Positions 1 to 8,981 are shown, numbered from the stretch's first letter. The stretch: 25,072 nucleotides of DNA from CAZYPH01 sp964649095 (GCA_964649095.1 CAZYPH010000025.1:1-25072), one strand, 5' to 3'. A program made the numbers and translations. The notes: a model not told the origin generated them from the sequence alone.

Positions 1-236
1 TCATGATTGATCTATTTGCATTGGCGTGTGTACTGAGTCGTGTGAATCAGTCGATCGTTGATCGCGGTTTGCAAGAGGCTCATCGTGAGATTGAAATACT
101 TACGGTATTTACTGGTCAAGTACGTCGTCGGGTACGAGGTAATTTTGCGAAGATCGATAACAACGATGATGAGCTGATCAAATCTTTGGCTGATTTTACT
201 TATGAGAATGAGAAATATATTTTTGATAATATATAG
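1..236 (+). CDS. C-terminal fragment of a probable acyl-CoA dehydrogenase
   Basis: The reading frame is open from the left edge (bases 1-2 end a preceding codon) and stops at 236, so only about 77 C-terminal residues are visible. The segment is helical and charged, with a pattern I associate with the tail of long-chain acyl-CoA dehydrogenases: a hydrophobic helix (LFALACVLSR), then REIEILTVFTGQVRRRVRGN, then a short acidic and aromatic end. In that family the tail follows the flavin-binding catalytic domain that oxidises acyl-CoA to enoyl-CoA in beta-oxidation. None of the catalytic core lies in the window, so the identification rests on tail similarity alone. An intrinsic terminator follows 41 bases downstream and separates it from metG. 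Confidence 0.55.
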   Translation, partial: MIDLFALACVLSRVNQSIVDRGLQEAHREIEILTVFTGQVRRRVRGNFAKIDNNDDELIKSLADFTYENEKYIFDNI

Positions 237-277
237 CGCTCATCGGTAAGTTGAATTGGATCGGATTTTATTCTAGT

Positions 278-315
278 AACGCAGGTCTTCTCTTCAGAGG
301 GCCTGCGTTTTGTTT
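278..315 (+). terminator. Rho-independent terminator after the acyl-CoA dehydrogenase-like gene
   Basis: AACGCAGGTC (278-287) pairs with GGCCTGCGTT (300-309), giving a 10-bp stem with one G-T wobble and a 12-nt loop. A T-rich run (TTTTGTTTGTG) follows. The hairpin sits between the stop at 236 and the metG start at 323. It probably ends the upstream transcript. Because the T run ends only a few bases before metG, a hairpin formed in read-through RNA would also occupy the metG leader. Confidence 0.8.
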
Positions 316-322
316 GTGACTT

Positions 323-1954
323 ATGAAAAAAGAAAATACAAAATTTTATATATCAACGGCGATTGTTTATCCTAATGCCGATGTGCATGTCGGTTTTGCT
401 TGGGAAGTGTTGGGTGCCGACATGGTCGCCCGTTTCAAACGTATGTTGGGTGCTGACGTATTTTTCAGTACAGGTACTGATGAACATAGCCAGAATGTAC
501 AGAAGGCCGCAGAGCGTGCTGGTGTTGCGCCCCGTGTTTACTGCGACGGGATGGCCGAAAAAATAAGAGCCGTGATGCAGACGCTCGATATTGCGTACGA
601 TCGATTTATTCGCACCTCAGACGCCGACCATGAGTTGGTTGCGCAGAAGCTTATCCGCCGCGCCTTTGATGCCGGTGATGTTTATAAAAAAGCCTATGAA
701 GGTTTGTACTGTGAGTCGTGTGAGACTTTTTACACCGAAAAAGAAGTGGCTACAGAGGCTGGTGCCGCACCCCAGTGTCCGACGCATAAGTTGGCCTTAA
801 AAGTAACTAAAGAAGAGAATTACTTTTTTAAACTCAGTAAGTATGAAGCACAAATTCGAGAGCTGATTCAGAATAACCCCGCATTTTTAGAGCCGGAGAG
901 CCGTCGCAATGAAGTGTTGGCATTTTTAGAGCAAGGCTTAAAAGATTTTTCAGTTTCGCGAACGTCGTTTACGTGGGGTGTGCCGCTCGACTTTGATCCG
1001 GATCATGTCGTTTACGTTTGGTATGATGCGCTAATAAATTACCTTTCGGCTGTGGGTTATGGGTCTGATGAGGCGTTGTTTGACCGTTATTGGCCGTGCG
1101 ATGTGCACGTTATCGGCAAAGACATCACACGTTTTCATAGCATCTATTGGCCAGCCATGCTTTTAAGTGCCGGTATTACGCTGCCTAAGCGGGTGTTTGC
1201 CCATGGGTTCATGCACTTAGACGGCGAAAAAATGAGTAAAACGCGCGGTAATATCGTGCGCCCCGAGGTCGTTGCCAATGACTATGGCGTCTCTGCGTTG
1301 CGTTGGTATTTATTGTCCGCCAATCAGTTTGCGCAGGATAGTCATTATGCTGACAAGGACTTGATTCTTAAAGTAAACGCCGATTTGGCGAATAACATTG
1401 GCAACTGCCTTAGCCGAACAATTGCAATGGCTAAAAAATATTTTGGCGGTCAGGTGAATGGTCCGGCCCAGTGGAGCGCGGTTCGTAGAGATGCGGTCGA
1501 GGGGGTTGATGAGCGTTTTAAGGCGATTTTTTCGGACGATCCCGCAGCGGTTTTATCCAAAAAAATCGACGATTTTGACCTGCAAGGCTACTGCGAGTTG
1601 TTGGTGCAGTTTGGGGTGGGGTTAAATAAGTTTATCGATGAGACCAAACCGTGGAGCATTGCCAAACAGACGGATCAACAAAGCCAAGACATTCTTAAAT
1701 CAGTTTTATTTAGTGTTTTAGAGGGGTTGCGTTGTCTGTCGATCGCGTTGTGGCCAGTAGTGCCCGAGGCGAGCCATGGTATTGCGAGCGCACTGGGGCT
1801 GCCTGAATCGGCTTTTTTTAACCAATCTACCCGAGCGGGTGTTGCACTGCGGATTCCAGATATCCAAAACTTTAAGTTCTCATGGCAGACTCAATGGAAT
1901 CTTCAAGAGGTTAAACCACTCTTTCAGCGATTAGAGCCTATTGCCACAAATTAG
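323..1954 (+). CDS. metG: Methionine--tRNA ligase (MetRS), short form
   Basis: This class I aminoacyl-tRNA synthetase charges tRNA-Met with methionine in the cytoplasm. Its 543 residues contain a Rossmann catalytic core with a HIGH-like box HVGF at residues 22-25, the GTDEHSQ segment near residue 52, and a zinc knuckle (CESC, then CPTH) in the connective domain, as in the Thermus-type enzyme. WYDALINYLSAVG and the signature loop KMSKT (residues 303-307) follow, then a helical anticodon-binding domain. It lacks the C-terminal Trbp111-like dimerisation domain of the approximately 677-residue E. coli enzyme. The last HIGH residue is F rather than H, which is atypical. The ATG at 323 gives the expected N-terminus but has no clear Shine-Dalgarno site. 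A tandem repeat lies between this gene and the next, 55 bases downstream. Confidence 0.95.
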   Translation: MKKENTKFYISTAIVYPNADVHVGFAWEVLGADMVARFKRMLGADVFFSTGTDEHSQNVQKAAERAGVAPRVYCDGMAEKIRAVMQTLDIAYDRFIRTSDADHELVAQKLIRRAFDAGDVYKKAYEGLYCESCETFYTEKEVATEAGAAPQCPTHKLALKVTKEENYFFKLSKYEAQIRELIQNNPAFLEPESRRNEVLAFLEQGLKDFSVSRTSFTWGVPLDFDPDHVVYVWYDALINYLSAVGYGSDEALFDRYWPCDVHVIGKDITRFHSIYWPAMLLSAGITLPKRVFAHGFMHLDGEKMSKTRGNIVRPEVVANDYGVSALRWYLLSANQFAQDSHYADKDLILKVNADLANNIGNCLSRTIAMAKKYFGGQVNGPAQWSAVRRDAVEGVDERFKAIFSDDPAAVLSKKIDDFDLQGYCELLVQFGVGLNKFIDETKPWSIAKQTDQQSQDILKSVLFSVLEGLRCLSIALWPVVPEASHGIASALGLPESAFFNQSTRAGVALRIPDIQNFKFSWQTQWNLQEVKPLFQRLEPIATN

Positions 1955-1979
1955 CTCAGGGGCGTGCTTTCTAGTCATT

Positions 1980-1999
1980 GGGGTTTGTGGGGGTTTGTG
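1980..1999 (+). repeat. Perfect tandem repeat of a 10-bp unit
   Basis: GGGGTTTGTG occurs twice in immediate succession (1980-1989 and 1990-1999). It ends 10 bases before the TTG start of the TonB-dependent receptor gene. The G-rich block may supply the ribosome-binding site, although its spacing to 2010 is long. It could also be a regulator site. Confidence 0.7.
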
Positions 2000-2009
2000 T
2001 TAGTTTGAC

Positions 2010-3947
2010 TTGGTGCGTAAATCGAATTGTTTGTTTTCTGTATATATCTTTTTATTTATATCGTTTGTACTGAGTATTTTACCGAGTAACCAATTATTTT
2101 CTGCCACAGCAGTGTCATCTGCCGAAGTAGAACCCACTATGGTGGAGACGGTAGTTGTTAAAAGCACGCGCATCGCATCGAAGCGAGCTACCACCACAAC
2201 TATCGACAGTAAAAAGACTGTGCGCTCTAGCGCACGCCCTACTTTAGATGCGGCATTACAGCGCGAAAACGGTCTTCAGGTGGTAGTGACGCCGTTAAAA
2301 AATACCAATATTTCATTAGATGGTTTAAGTGGCGAGCGGGTGTCGGTGGTTTCCAACTTAGACCCGATTTTGGGGCGCATTGATGGCGCTATTGATGCCC
2401 GTACGGTTTTTTTAAATCCTCAAGGCTCAGTAAAAGTTTTGCGTGGTATCGATAGCCTGCCGTATGGATCGCAGAATATCGCAGGTGTTGTGTCGTTAGA
2501 GCCTAATTGGATCGAACAAGACCAGACATTCGGGGCCATGCGCTTTGGAAGTCTTGGTGGGGTCAATTCTAATCTGACGTTAGGTTCTGATAACCGTTGG
2601 GACCAGCGTGCCGTAGGGTTTGATATCAACTTTAGTCGCGAGCCAGCGCGTTATGGTGAAAACACCGTTGATACGTTGGTTGATTCAACACAACGCTACT
2701 CGGGGCATTTAGTTGCCGAGGAACGTTCTTTGGGAGTGTTTGCTGGGCGGCCGTTAGATTTGCGGATGGGCATTGATGGATTTGCTCAGGGTACCGAGGG
2801 TGTTTTTGCCGGAGATCTTACGGAGTCTCGAGTTAATCGATTAAAAGTTTTTTCGGATTTGCGCTTCGAGCCCAGTGTTTTTCATATATCATTTTCTAGA
2901 TATAGTAATAACGCGAGTGGTTTAAAAGACTTTGATGGTAGTATTCGTCAGGAGCGTTTTGTCGAATCATTGTGGCGTTTAGGTCCGCAGATTGAAGAGC
3001 GTATTGGCAGTACTACGCTTTTGGGTGGCGTCATGCTCGATGTGCGAGCGACTGAAAGTTCCCGTAGTTCTAAAGCACAGATTGATCAGTTAAACGTAGG
3101 CGCCCATCTGGGGGCACGTTATTCGATCGATGAAAATTGGTTAGTGGGTATTGGTGGTCGTTACGATAGTTCGCCCAATCTATTCTCGCCCAAAATCGAA
3201 ACGAAATATTTGTTTGATAGTACGTGGGGTGAACATGCGGTGAGTTTAGAGAGTACGTATGGTTTTCGCGAGCCGACCGCAAAAGAACATTACCTCAACT
3301 TCGTAAATTCTAGTTTGCGCTACCAAGTGTTGGGTAACGAACGGTTGGGTGTAGAGCGTTCGTTTCAAACAGCGCTGCGCTACTCGGTAGAGTCTCGCCG
3401 GTGGCGAGGCGCGAGCGCGCTATATGGTATTTGGTTGCGCGATACGATTGGCTTTCAAACGTTACCACGCGGGCGGCCGCGCGACCCCCTTACGATGACC
3501 TATCAGAACCAAGGGTTGGCTCGAACGTTTGGATTTCAACAGTCGTTAGAATACGATGTGGCCAATAAAAATTGGTTAGCGTTCAAGTACCAATGGTTGG
3601 ATGGAAAAAATTTAAGTACAGGCGATGCCTTGTTTCTACAGCCCACACACCGCGTGGCATTGGGGTTGTCGCACTATGTGCCCCACTCGATGGGTTTCGA
3701 TTATTCAAGTGATTTTATTTATACTTCGCGCCAGAATTTTTTTGATTTAAATCGCAACGGCCGCACTGATGATGATTTTGCTAATGCGTTTTGGATGGTG
3801 TCTGCCGAGTTGGGTTATCGTTTTAGGGCCGACCGCGAGCCTTTGAGGCTCTTTGTTCGTGTTGAAAATGCTCTGAATAGTTTCGATGAAAATACGTTTC
3901 CCATTGAACGCCGTAATATAATCGGGGGGATGAGTTTTGGATTGTAA
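2010..3947 (+). CDS. TonB-dependent outer-membrane receptor
   Basis: The 645-residue protein is an outer-membrane gated barrel for energised uptake of a ligand such as a siderophore, cobalamin or glycan; the substrate cannot be told from sequence. The N-terminus is a hydrophobic signal sequence (about residues 7-32). A TonB-box-like stretch ETVVVKSTRI lies near residues 46-55. A plug domain follows (about 65-165) with the hallmark VLRGIDSLPYGSQNIAGVV. The rest is an alternating-residue beta-barrel, with a late NRNGRTDDDF segment resembling an acidic extracellular loop, and the protein ends in an aromatic-containing strand (GMSFGL). I translate from TTG 2010; GTG 2013 is the next codon and equally possible. 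The next gene overlaps it by 11 bases, so the receptor, a lipoprotein and a secreted protein probably form an envelope operon. Confidence 0.85.
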   Translation: MVRKSNCLFSVYIFLFISFVLSILPSNQLFSATAVSSAEVEPTMVETVVVKSTRIASKRATTTTIDSKKTVRSSARPTLDAALQRENGLQVVVTPLKNTNISLDGLSGERVSVVSNLDPILGRIDGAIDARTVFLNPQGSVKVLRGIDSLPYGSQNIAGVVSLEPNWIEQDQTFGAMRFGSLGGVNSNLTLGSDNRWDQRAVGFDINFSREPARYGENTVDTLVDSTQRYSGHLVAEERSLGVFAGRPLDLRMGIDGFAQGTEGVFAGDLTESRVNRLKVFSDLRFEPSVFHISFSRYSNNASGLKDFDGSIRQERFVESLWRLGPQIEERIGSTTLLGGVMLDVRATESSRSSKAQIDQLNVGAHLGARYSIDENWLVGIGGRYDSSPNLFSPKIETKYLFDSTWGEHAVSLESTYGFREPTAKEHYLNFVNSSLRYQVLGNERLGVERSFQTALRYSVESRRWRGASALYGIWLRDTIGFQTLPRGRPRDPLTMTYQNQGLARTFGFQQSLEYDVANKNWLAFKYQWLDGKNLSTGDALFLQPTHRVALGLSHYVPHSMGFDYSSDFIYTSRQNFFDLNRNGRTDDDFANAFWMVSAELGYRFRADREPLRLFVRVENALNSFDENTFPIERRNIIGGMSFGL

Positions 3948-4671
3948 AGATAGCCGCTGGTTGCGGACGTTAATAGGTTGTGTCGGGGTTTTGTTACTTG
4001 GGTTTTGTGGTTGTGATGGTTTAAGGCCTGAGCCCGTGTATGTGCGTACGACCAACCATGATGAGGTCTCGTCACAGTCCACAACTGCTGCTAGCAGTGT
4101 GGGCGATGTTTATACGATCTCTTTAGCATTACGCCCCGCTGCAGGTGCGGCTGAGGCGTTTTTATATTTAAATCTCGACGACCCGCAACACCCCTGGGTC
4201 GGTGAAGGTGCTAGTGTCGACCACCGTCGGTCGTTTGATCTGCGTTTTACGCCACGTTTTCCCATTGTGGCCACGTGTAGTGGCACGACGCGCACTGAAG
4301 AACAGATTGATGTCGCCGTTACACCCTGTCAGGGCGGGGTTCTACGAACCGAACACACGGCATTCTCAGCACTTTTAGGCGATGCGCAACTTACGCGTGC
4401 TGCTTTGACGGCGTCGTCGCAATTTATCGAAGACTCGGACGCCGACTTAGAGTGGGAAGGGACGGCCATTAACTTTGGGTCACAAAATCCGAGTTTAAAT
4501 ACTATTGGTTCGGGCATGTTGGCTCACTACCGTATGCGCGATCACAGCGTGACAATGAGTCGTCGTATTTTTATAGTGCGTTCAGCAGCGGGCAGTCGCT
4601 TTTATGCGGTTCAATTCACGGGTTATTCACGCCAAGAAGGGCGCGTTGTGTTGTTGGTGCGAGAGTTATAG
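3937..4671 (+). CDS. Putative lipoprotein of unknown function
   Basis: The 244-residue protein has a lipoprotein-type signal: basic start, hydrophobic core LIGCVGVLLLGF, then CGCD, with a lipobox around residues 25-28. The mature part is probably beta-rich and carries one internal Cys pair (ATCSGT and TPCQGG, about 20 residues apart) that could form a disulfide. I do not recognise the family. The TTG at 3937 is preferred because GGGGGATGAG lies just upstream at a suitable distance; it overlaps the receptor gene by 11 bases, a sign of translational coupling. A shorter TTG start at 3961 would keep the signal peptide. By context it may be an envelope accessory of the TonB-dependent receptor, for example a surface-exposed substrate-binding partner, but no motif shows this. 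Confidence 0.7.
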   Translation: MDCKDSRWLRTLIGCVGVLLLGFCGCDGLRPEPVYVRTTNHDEVSSQSTTAASSVGDVYTISLALRPAAGAAEAFLYLNLDDPQHPWVGEGASVDHRRSFDLRFTPRFPIVATCSGTTRTEEQIDVAVTPCQGGVLRTEHTAFSALLGDAQLTRAALTASSQFIEDSDADLEWEGTAINFGSQNPSLNTIGSGMLAHYRMRDHSVTMSRRIFIVRSAAGSRFYAVQFTGYSRQEGRVVLLVREL

Positions 4672-4690
4672 TTTGGGAGTGTGAAAAGTT

Positions 4691-5560
4691 ATGAAAAAAA
4701 TGAATAAGCTTTTTAATATATATATTACGCTATTAGGCCTCTCTTTTTTCAATTCTGCGCACGCGTTGCAAAAAAGTGGTTGTGTGGCTTTTACATTTTC
4801 GGCCTCGCAACCAAGCATTACCGATCGTTGGGTTGGTTATCGTTTTGCCGATGATCGAGCGTACTTAGGCGTAAAACCCCGATGCCGTGTGCGTGCGGAT
4901 AATTCCGTTGATAACCGCGATTGCGACCCGAATATGGATGAAACCCAATTTGACATCCGAGTTTTAAAGGGTTTTATGGGCACCAACAATGGCATCGCCT
5001 ATTCAGAACCGTTGGTGGCGGGTGGCCCGGGGGCGAATCAGGCCCACTTTACGGATGCGGCCTTGCCGCTCATGCCGAACTCTAGCGATGTCGATACCCG
5101 CGCGTTTCAACGCGATGAATTTTCGGAACAGCAAGGGCTTGCTGGCGGTTCTACCTGGTGGAGCCGTGGTCTGATGAGTTGGTTTGGTAGTTACAGTTTG
5201 CTCTGCAGAGTGCCTGGTCAGATTATGCCACGGATGTGCCATGTTGTGGCCCCCACGTATCGTACTACGTGGTTGCAAACGAATCGTGGCGCGCCTCACT
5301 ACATCAAGATTCAGGTTTTAGATTATGTGCGCAATCTATTTGCAGCCCGAGGGGGGCAACGAGCGGCGCCTATCAACCCAACATCGAGTAGTTTGTCGAA
5401 TGATTGCCCAGTACAAGGTGTTGGTGTGTCGGCTTATAACTTGATTCATGTCGATGCCTCACAGTCGGCTGCGGCTAACGCCATTGTCCAGCGCGAGCTG
5501 GGAATGGTTTACCTGCCTAGCCGTGTGCACCTCGTTTTACGTTATGAAATAGTGCGTTAG
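4691..5560 (+). CDS. Secreted protein of unknown function
   Basis: The 289-residue protein begins with a clear Sec signal peptide (basic MKKMNK, hydrophobic core, AHA cleavage site about residue 26). The mature protein has seven cysteines (two pairs around CRVRADNSVDNRDC and CRVPGQIMPRMC, plus singles) and a glycine/tryptophan-rich middle (GGSTWWSRGLMSWFG), suggesting a disulfide-stabilised periplasmic or exported protein. I do not recognise the family and see no catalytic motif. The ATG at 4691 follows GGGAGTG with acceptable spacing and lies 19 bases after the lipoprotein stop, consistent with co-transcription with the receptor and lipoprotein. The three genes share codon style and were probably inherited together. 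Confidence 0.7.
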   Translation: MKKMNKLFNIYITLLGLSFFNSAHALQKSGCVAFTFSASQPSITDRWVGYRFADDRAYLGVKPRCRVRADNSVDNRDCDPNMDETQFDIRVLKGFMGTNNGIAYSEPLVAGGPGANQAHFTDAALPLMPNSSDVDTRAFQRDEFSEQQGLAGGSTWWSRGLMSWFGSYSLLCRVPGQIMPRMCHVVAPTYRTTWLQTNRGAPHYIKIQVLDYVRNLFAARGGQRAAPINPTSSSLSNDCPVQGVGVSAYNLIHVDASQSAAANAIVQRELGMVYLPSRVHLVLRYEIVR

Positions 5561-5632
5561 GTTCTGCTGTAAGGCACTAAACTGTTTCTGTTTAAGGCAT
5601 AAATCGCTACAATAATCACAGAGGTGGCGTTT

Positions 5633-7567
5633 GTGTGGGCCTTAAGATCAATTAGAAATGGATTTCGATTTCATATAACTCTCGTTGTATTGATCGCGTT
5701 GTCGGCCGGCACGGTATTAGTAGCGCTGCAACGGGCGCAGTCTTTTTTAGATGCTGACATCAAACTCAATCAACCATTCAGCGTGAGTTTGCATACGCTA
5801 GTACATGAGTGGCGCCTTTTTGCAGAACAATTGCAGAGTAATTTGGCAGAGGACCGCGTCGAGCGTGTAGCTAAGTGGCACGAAATTAAGATCGAACGAA
5901 ACCCCTTTCTTTCAGAAGATAATAAAACACTAACAGCCCTCAAGTTGTTAACTAAGAATCTTAAAGACCAGTGGCAAGACGTTCGAGAGAAGAATAGTAC
6001 TAAACCGCTACAAAAGTTTGAGACCGATCTGCAGCGTTTAGATTTGATGTTATTGAATATCCCCACGGATACTAAACATGTTTTAGAACTGCTGCGTCAG
6101 AAACGAATCGATCAGGCTCAAACCACCGTAAAAGCCCTTCGTTTTGAATTGACCAATATGACGTCGTCGCTGACTACGATGCAGCGCCTATTTGATAATA
6201 ATGCCCGTTGGTCAAAGTCAGAGATTTTAGATTACATAAATCTTGGTCAGTCGATTGTCGTTGGCCTCTTTGTGTTTTTTGTCGTCTATATATTCTATTT
6301 TACCTATGAGTTTAAACGTTGGTCGAACACACTTGATGAGTGGACACAGGCCGTAAAACGTCTAGTAACTACGGCGACTAAAAACAGTTTAGACCGCGTT
6401 GAACTGCCTCAAGTAGATGCTGGTATTCCAAAAGAGATTGTTGATTTAGCGGTTGAATTAAAACACATGCAGACCACTCTATTAGAGCGTGGCCATGAAA
6501 TTGTTAAACAAAAAGAAAAACTTACCACCCTCAATCAAGTTTTATTTACGAGCAACCAGCGATTGAAGTTGTTGTTAGAGAATATGAGTGCTGGTGTCTT
6601 GGTGGTGCGTGGCGACAACGTAGAGAGTTATAATCAAACATTTACGCGGTGTGTGGGTTTGAATGTTTTGTCGGAGTTTGTGCAGATTCTAAAAGATAAA
6701 CAGAATCGGTTGGTTTCTGATTTTATTGAAATAGAATTTTATGGCCGCATTCTACGCGTAAAGATGAGTTATTTAGATGAAAGTCGTTCAGGCCAAATAT
6801 TTTTAATTGAAGATGTTACGGCCTTTAGTTTGGCGCAGAGCAAACTTAAACACGCTCAAAAACTTTTTACGGCGGGTGTGTTTTCAGCACAGGTCGCTCA
6901 TGAGATTCGTAATCCGTTGAATTCGATGTCACTTAATTTAGAAATGCTGGCGGAGGACCTCAATCAGCAGCCGAATACCGTTAATAAACCAAATTATTTG
7001 ATGAAACGTATTGAGGCCATTCAAACACAGATCACGCAGCTAACCGCCTTAACCGAAAGGTATTTGAAAGTAGGGCAATCGACCGAGACGGCACCCTTTT
7101 CAAACTTTGAGTTTTCAAGTGTGATCGAACAAGTACGAAACGAAATTGATATACGTGATGTGAAGTTTAAACTGTCGGGGCCGCTGATTAGGGCGCGATT
7201 AAGGGGTGATCGCGTGCGTTTAATACAGATTCTTACAAATCTGATGAAGAATGCCCTAGAAGCAACGAACAATGCTTCTGGTAATGCTGAAGTGCAATTG
7301 CTCACGGGGTTTGATCATAAGTATATTAAAATATTAGTATGTGATTTAGGTCCGGGTATATCGACCGAAAATGAACAAAATTTGTTTAGTCCATTTTTTA
7401 CATCAAAACCCAATGGTAGTGGTTTGGGTTTAAGTATTGCCAAACAATTGGCCTTAGAGCTGGGTGGCGATGTCAACTATTCAAGACGTGGTTCGTGGAC
7501 GGTGTTTGAACTACGCCTGCCCGTGTCGTGGTTAGAGCAGCGCCCAGAAAGGTCTGTAAATGTCTAA
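5633..7567 (+). CDS. Membrane sensor histidine kinase
   Basis: This is the sensor half of a two-component system. In the longest frame (GTG 5624), TM1 is about residues 16-36, an extracytoplasmic helical sensor about 37-205, and TM2 about 207-228. Next come a coiled linker, a PAS-like segment (about 315-400), the H box (AHEIRNPLN; phospho-accepting His about 426), the N box (NLMKNALEA, Asn about 543), the G1 box (CDLGPGIS, about 573) and the G2 box (GSGLGLSIAK, about 598). All catalytic motifs look intact. I place the start at GTG 5633 because GAGG at 5621-5624 lies 8 bases upstream; GTG 5624 would add only three residues. The gene overlaps the downstream response regulator by 8 bases, so they are a cognate pair. 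The signal sensed is unknown. Confidence 0.93.
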   Translation: MWALRSIRNGFRFHITLVVLIALSAGTVLVALQRAQSFLDADIKLNQPFSVSLHTLVHEWRLFAEQLQSNLAEDRVERVAKWHEIKIERNPFLSEDNKTLTALKLLTKNLKDQWQDVREKNSTKPLQKFETDLQRLDLMLLNIPTDTKHVLELLRQKRIDQAQTTVKALRFELTNMTSSLTTMQRLFDNNARWSKSEILDYINLGQSIVVGLFVFFVVYIFYFTYEFKRWSNTLDEWTQAVKRLVTTATKNSLDRVELPQVDAGIPKEIVDLAVELKHMQTTLLERGHEIVKQKEKLTTLNQVLFTSNQRLKLLLENMSAGVLVVRGDNVESYNQTFTRCVGLNVLSEFVQILKDKQNRLVSDFIEIEFYGRILRVKMSYLDESRSGQIFLIEDVTAFSLAQSKLKHAQKLFTAGVFSAQVAHEIRNPLNSMSLNLEMLAEDLNQQPNTVNKPNYLMKRIEAIQTQITQLTALTERYLKVGQSTETAPFSNFEFSSVIEQVRNEIDIRDVKFKLSGPLIRARLRGDRVRLIQILTNLMKNALEATNNASGNAEVQLLTGFDHKYIKILVCDLGPGISTENEQNLFSPFFTSKPNGSGLGLSIAKQLALELGGDVNYSRRGSWTVFELRLPVSWLEQRPERSVNV

Positions 7568-8981
7568 GTTTACCGAGCCCCCATTGCGAGTACTATTAGT
7601 AGAAGATGAAGAGCATAATCGTCTTGCCGTCTTCGATGTTTTGACGCGTGAGGGGTGTGATGTGGTAGTTGCCGAAGATGGTCGGCGGGCACTTGATATT
7701 CTTACCCACGACGCGCATTTTGACTTGGTCTTGAGTGACCTACGTATGCCGGGTCTGGATGGCTCAGAGCTATTAAGAGCTTTTAAGAATCTGCAGCAGA
7801 AACACTCTGTACGTTTTGCTTTTATGTCGGCCTATGGGCGACTGCATGAGGCGGTTGAGTTATTGCGCGAAGGGGCCGTTCACTATTTAGAAAAACCGAT
7901 AAAAAAACGACAAATTGTAGAGTTGTTAGTCGAAGTGCGCGAACGCAGAGTGAGCCGTGCAGCGCACCTATTGCAAGCTTCGGCGTTTGCAGACGATTTG
8001 ATTGTAGCCGAGTCTGATGCGATGAAACGCTTTATTGAAGTTTTGAATAAAGTGTTAGACCTGCCCATCTCGGTGCATTTATTTGGGGAGTCTGGTAGCG
8101 GAAAAGATTTTTTTGCTAGATATCTGCACCAGCAATCGCAACGAAATAAATATAAGTTTATTTGTATATCTCTGCAGTCGATTCCTGATTCGTTATTTGA
8201 AGCAGATATCTTTGGAGCGGTTCGCGGCGCTTATACTGGGGCCGAACGTGATCGAATCGGTTTGTTCGAGGCAGCCAATCAGGGCACGGTCTATTTAGAT
8301 GGTGTTGAGGCGTTAACACCTGATAAACAAGTAAAATTATTACGCGTGTTAGACCGGCGTGAGGTGTGTCCGATTGGTTTAGAGCCCGTGCCAGAGAACT
8401 TTCGAAAAGTCGATGTGCGCATTGTATCGAGCTCTCGCCAGAGTTTGACGGAGCTTGTAGCAACACAGACATTGAGAGAAGATTTTTCCTTTCGTTTGGG
8501 TACGATGAGTCTTGAGGTGCCACCTCTACGTTTACGTAAAGACGACGTATTGGGTTTAACCCAGCTATTTTTAAACAGGCATTCGATGTCAGGCGGCAAC
8601 ACGCCCTTGGTTTTGAGTGCGCCGGCTTTAGAATATTTAGAGAATTATATCGTAAGTGACCACCGTGGGGGCGTGCGGGGGTTACAGAATCTCCTAGAAC
8701 GCGTGCTCATTCACAGAGAGCCTAGTCAAAATACAATTGAAGTTACCGACTTGGCGCCGCACATGCATGGTCTATTAGTAAATTCGGTTGATGTGCGTGA
8801 GCGCAAACTAGAGTTCGTTGTCGGCGACTCATTAGATAAAATTGAAGATCAAGTAATCGCAAAAACCCTTGAGGCTTGTAACGGCGATCGCGCGCTGACA
8901 GCCAAAGTGTTGGGTATTGGTGAGCGCACGATTTATCGTTGGTTAGACCGACAGCGCAGTAGTGTTAACCCTGAACTATAG
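7560..8981 (+). CDS. NtrC-family response regulator with altered Walker B
   Basis: This is the DNA-binding partner of the upstream kinase and a predicted sigma-54 activator, 473 residues long. The receiver domain (about 10-130) has the acidic pocket VEDEE, phospho-acceptor Asp60 in LSDLRMPG, the switch residue in FMSAYG, and Lys in LEKPI. The AAA+ domain (about 150-385) has Walker A GESGSGKD (176-183), a sigma-54 contact loop GAYTGA (223-228), and the arginine-finger region REDFSFRL. The C-terminus has a Fis-type helix-turn-helix (about 435-465). The Walker B region reads YLDGVEAL where the family has LDEIG-L, so the hydrolytic glutamate is Gly248. Sensor I (VSSSRQS) also departs from the usual AATN. 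It may be an impaired or atypical ATPase. The 3' end overlaps the convergent M16 gene by 6 bases. Confidence 0.92.
   Translation: MSKFTEPPLRVLLVEDEEHNRLAVFDVLTREGCDVVVAEDGRRALDILTHDAHFDLVLSDLRMPGLDGSELLRAFKNLQQKHSVRFAFMSAYGRLHEAVELLREGAVHYLEKPIKKRQIVELLVEVRERRVSRAAHLLQASAFADDLIVAESDAMKRFIEVLNKVLDLPISVHLFGESGSGKDFFARYLHQQSQRNKYKFICISLQSIPDSLFEADIFGAVRGAYTGAERDRIGLFEAANQGTVYLDGVEALTPDKQVKLLRVLDRREVCPIGLEPVPENFRKVDVRIVSSSRQSLTELVATQTLREDFSFRLGTMSLEVPPLRLRKDDVLGLTQLFLNRHSMSGGNTPLVLSAPALEYLENYIVSDHRGGVRGLQNLLERVLIHREPSQNTIEVTDLAPHMHGLLVNSVDVRERKLEFVVGDSLDKIEDQVIAKTLEACNGDRALTAKVLGIGERTIYRWLDRQRSSVNPEL

Noticed and set aside
3747..4084. Minus-strand ORFs opposite the receptor/lipoprotein junction
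   Set aside because: Their translations are low-complexity and lack domains; the plus-strand frames have signal peptides and family hallmarks.
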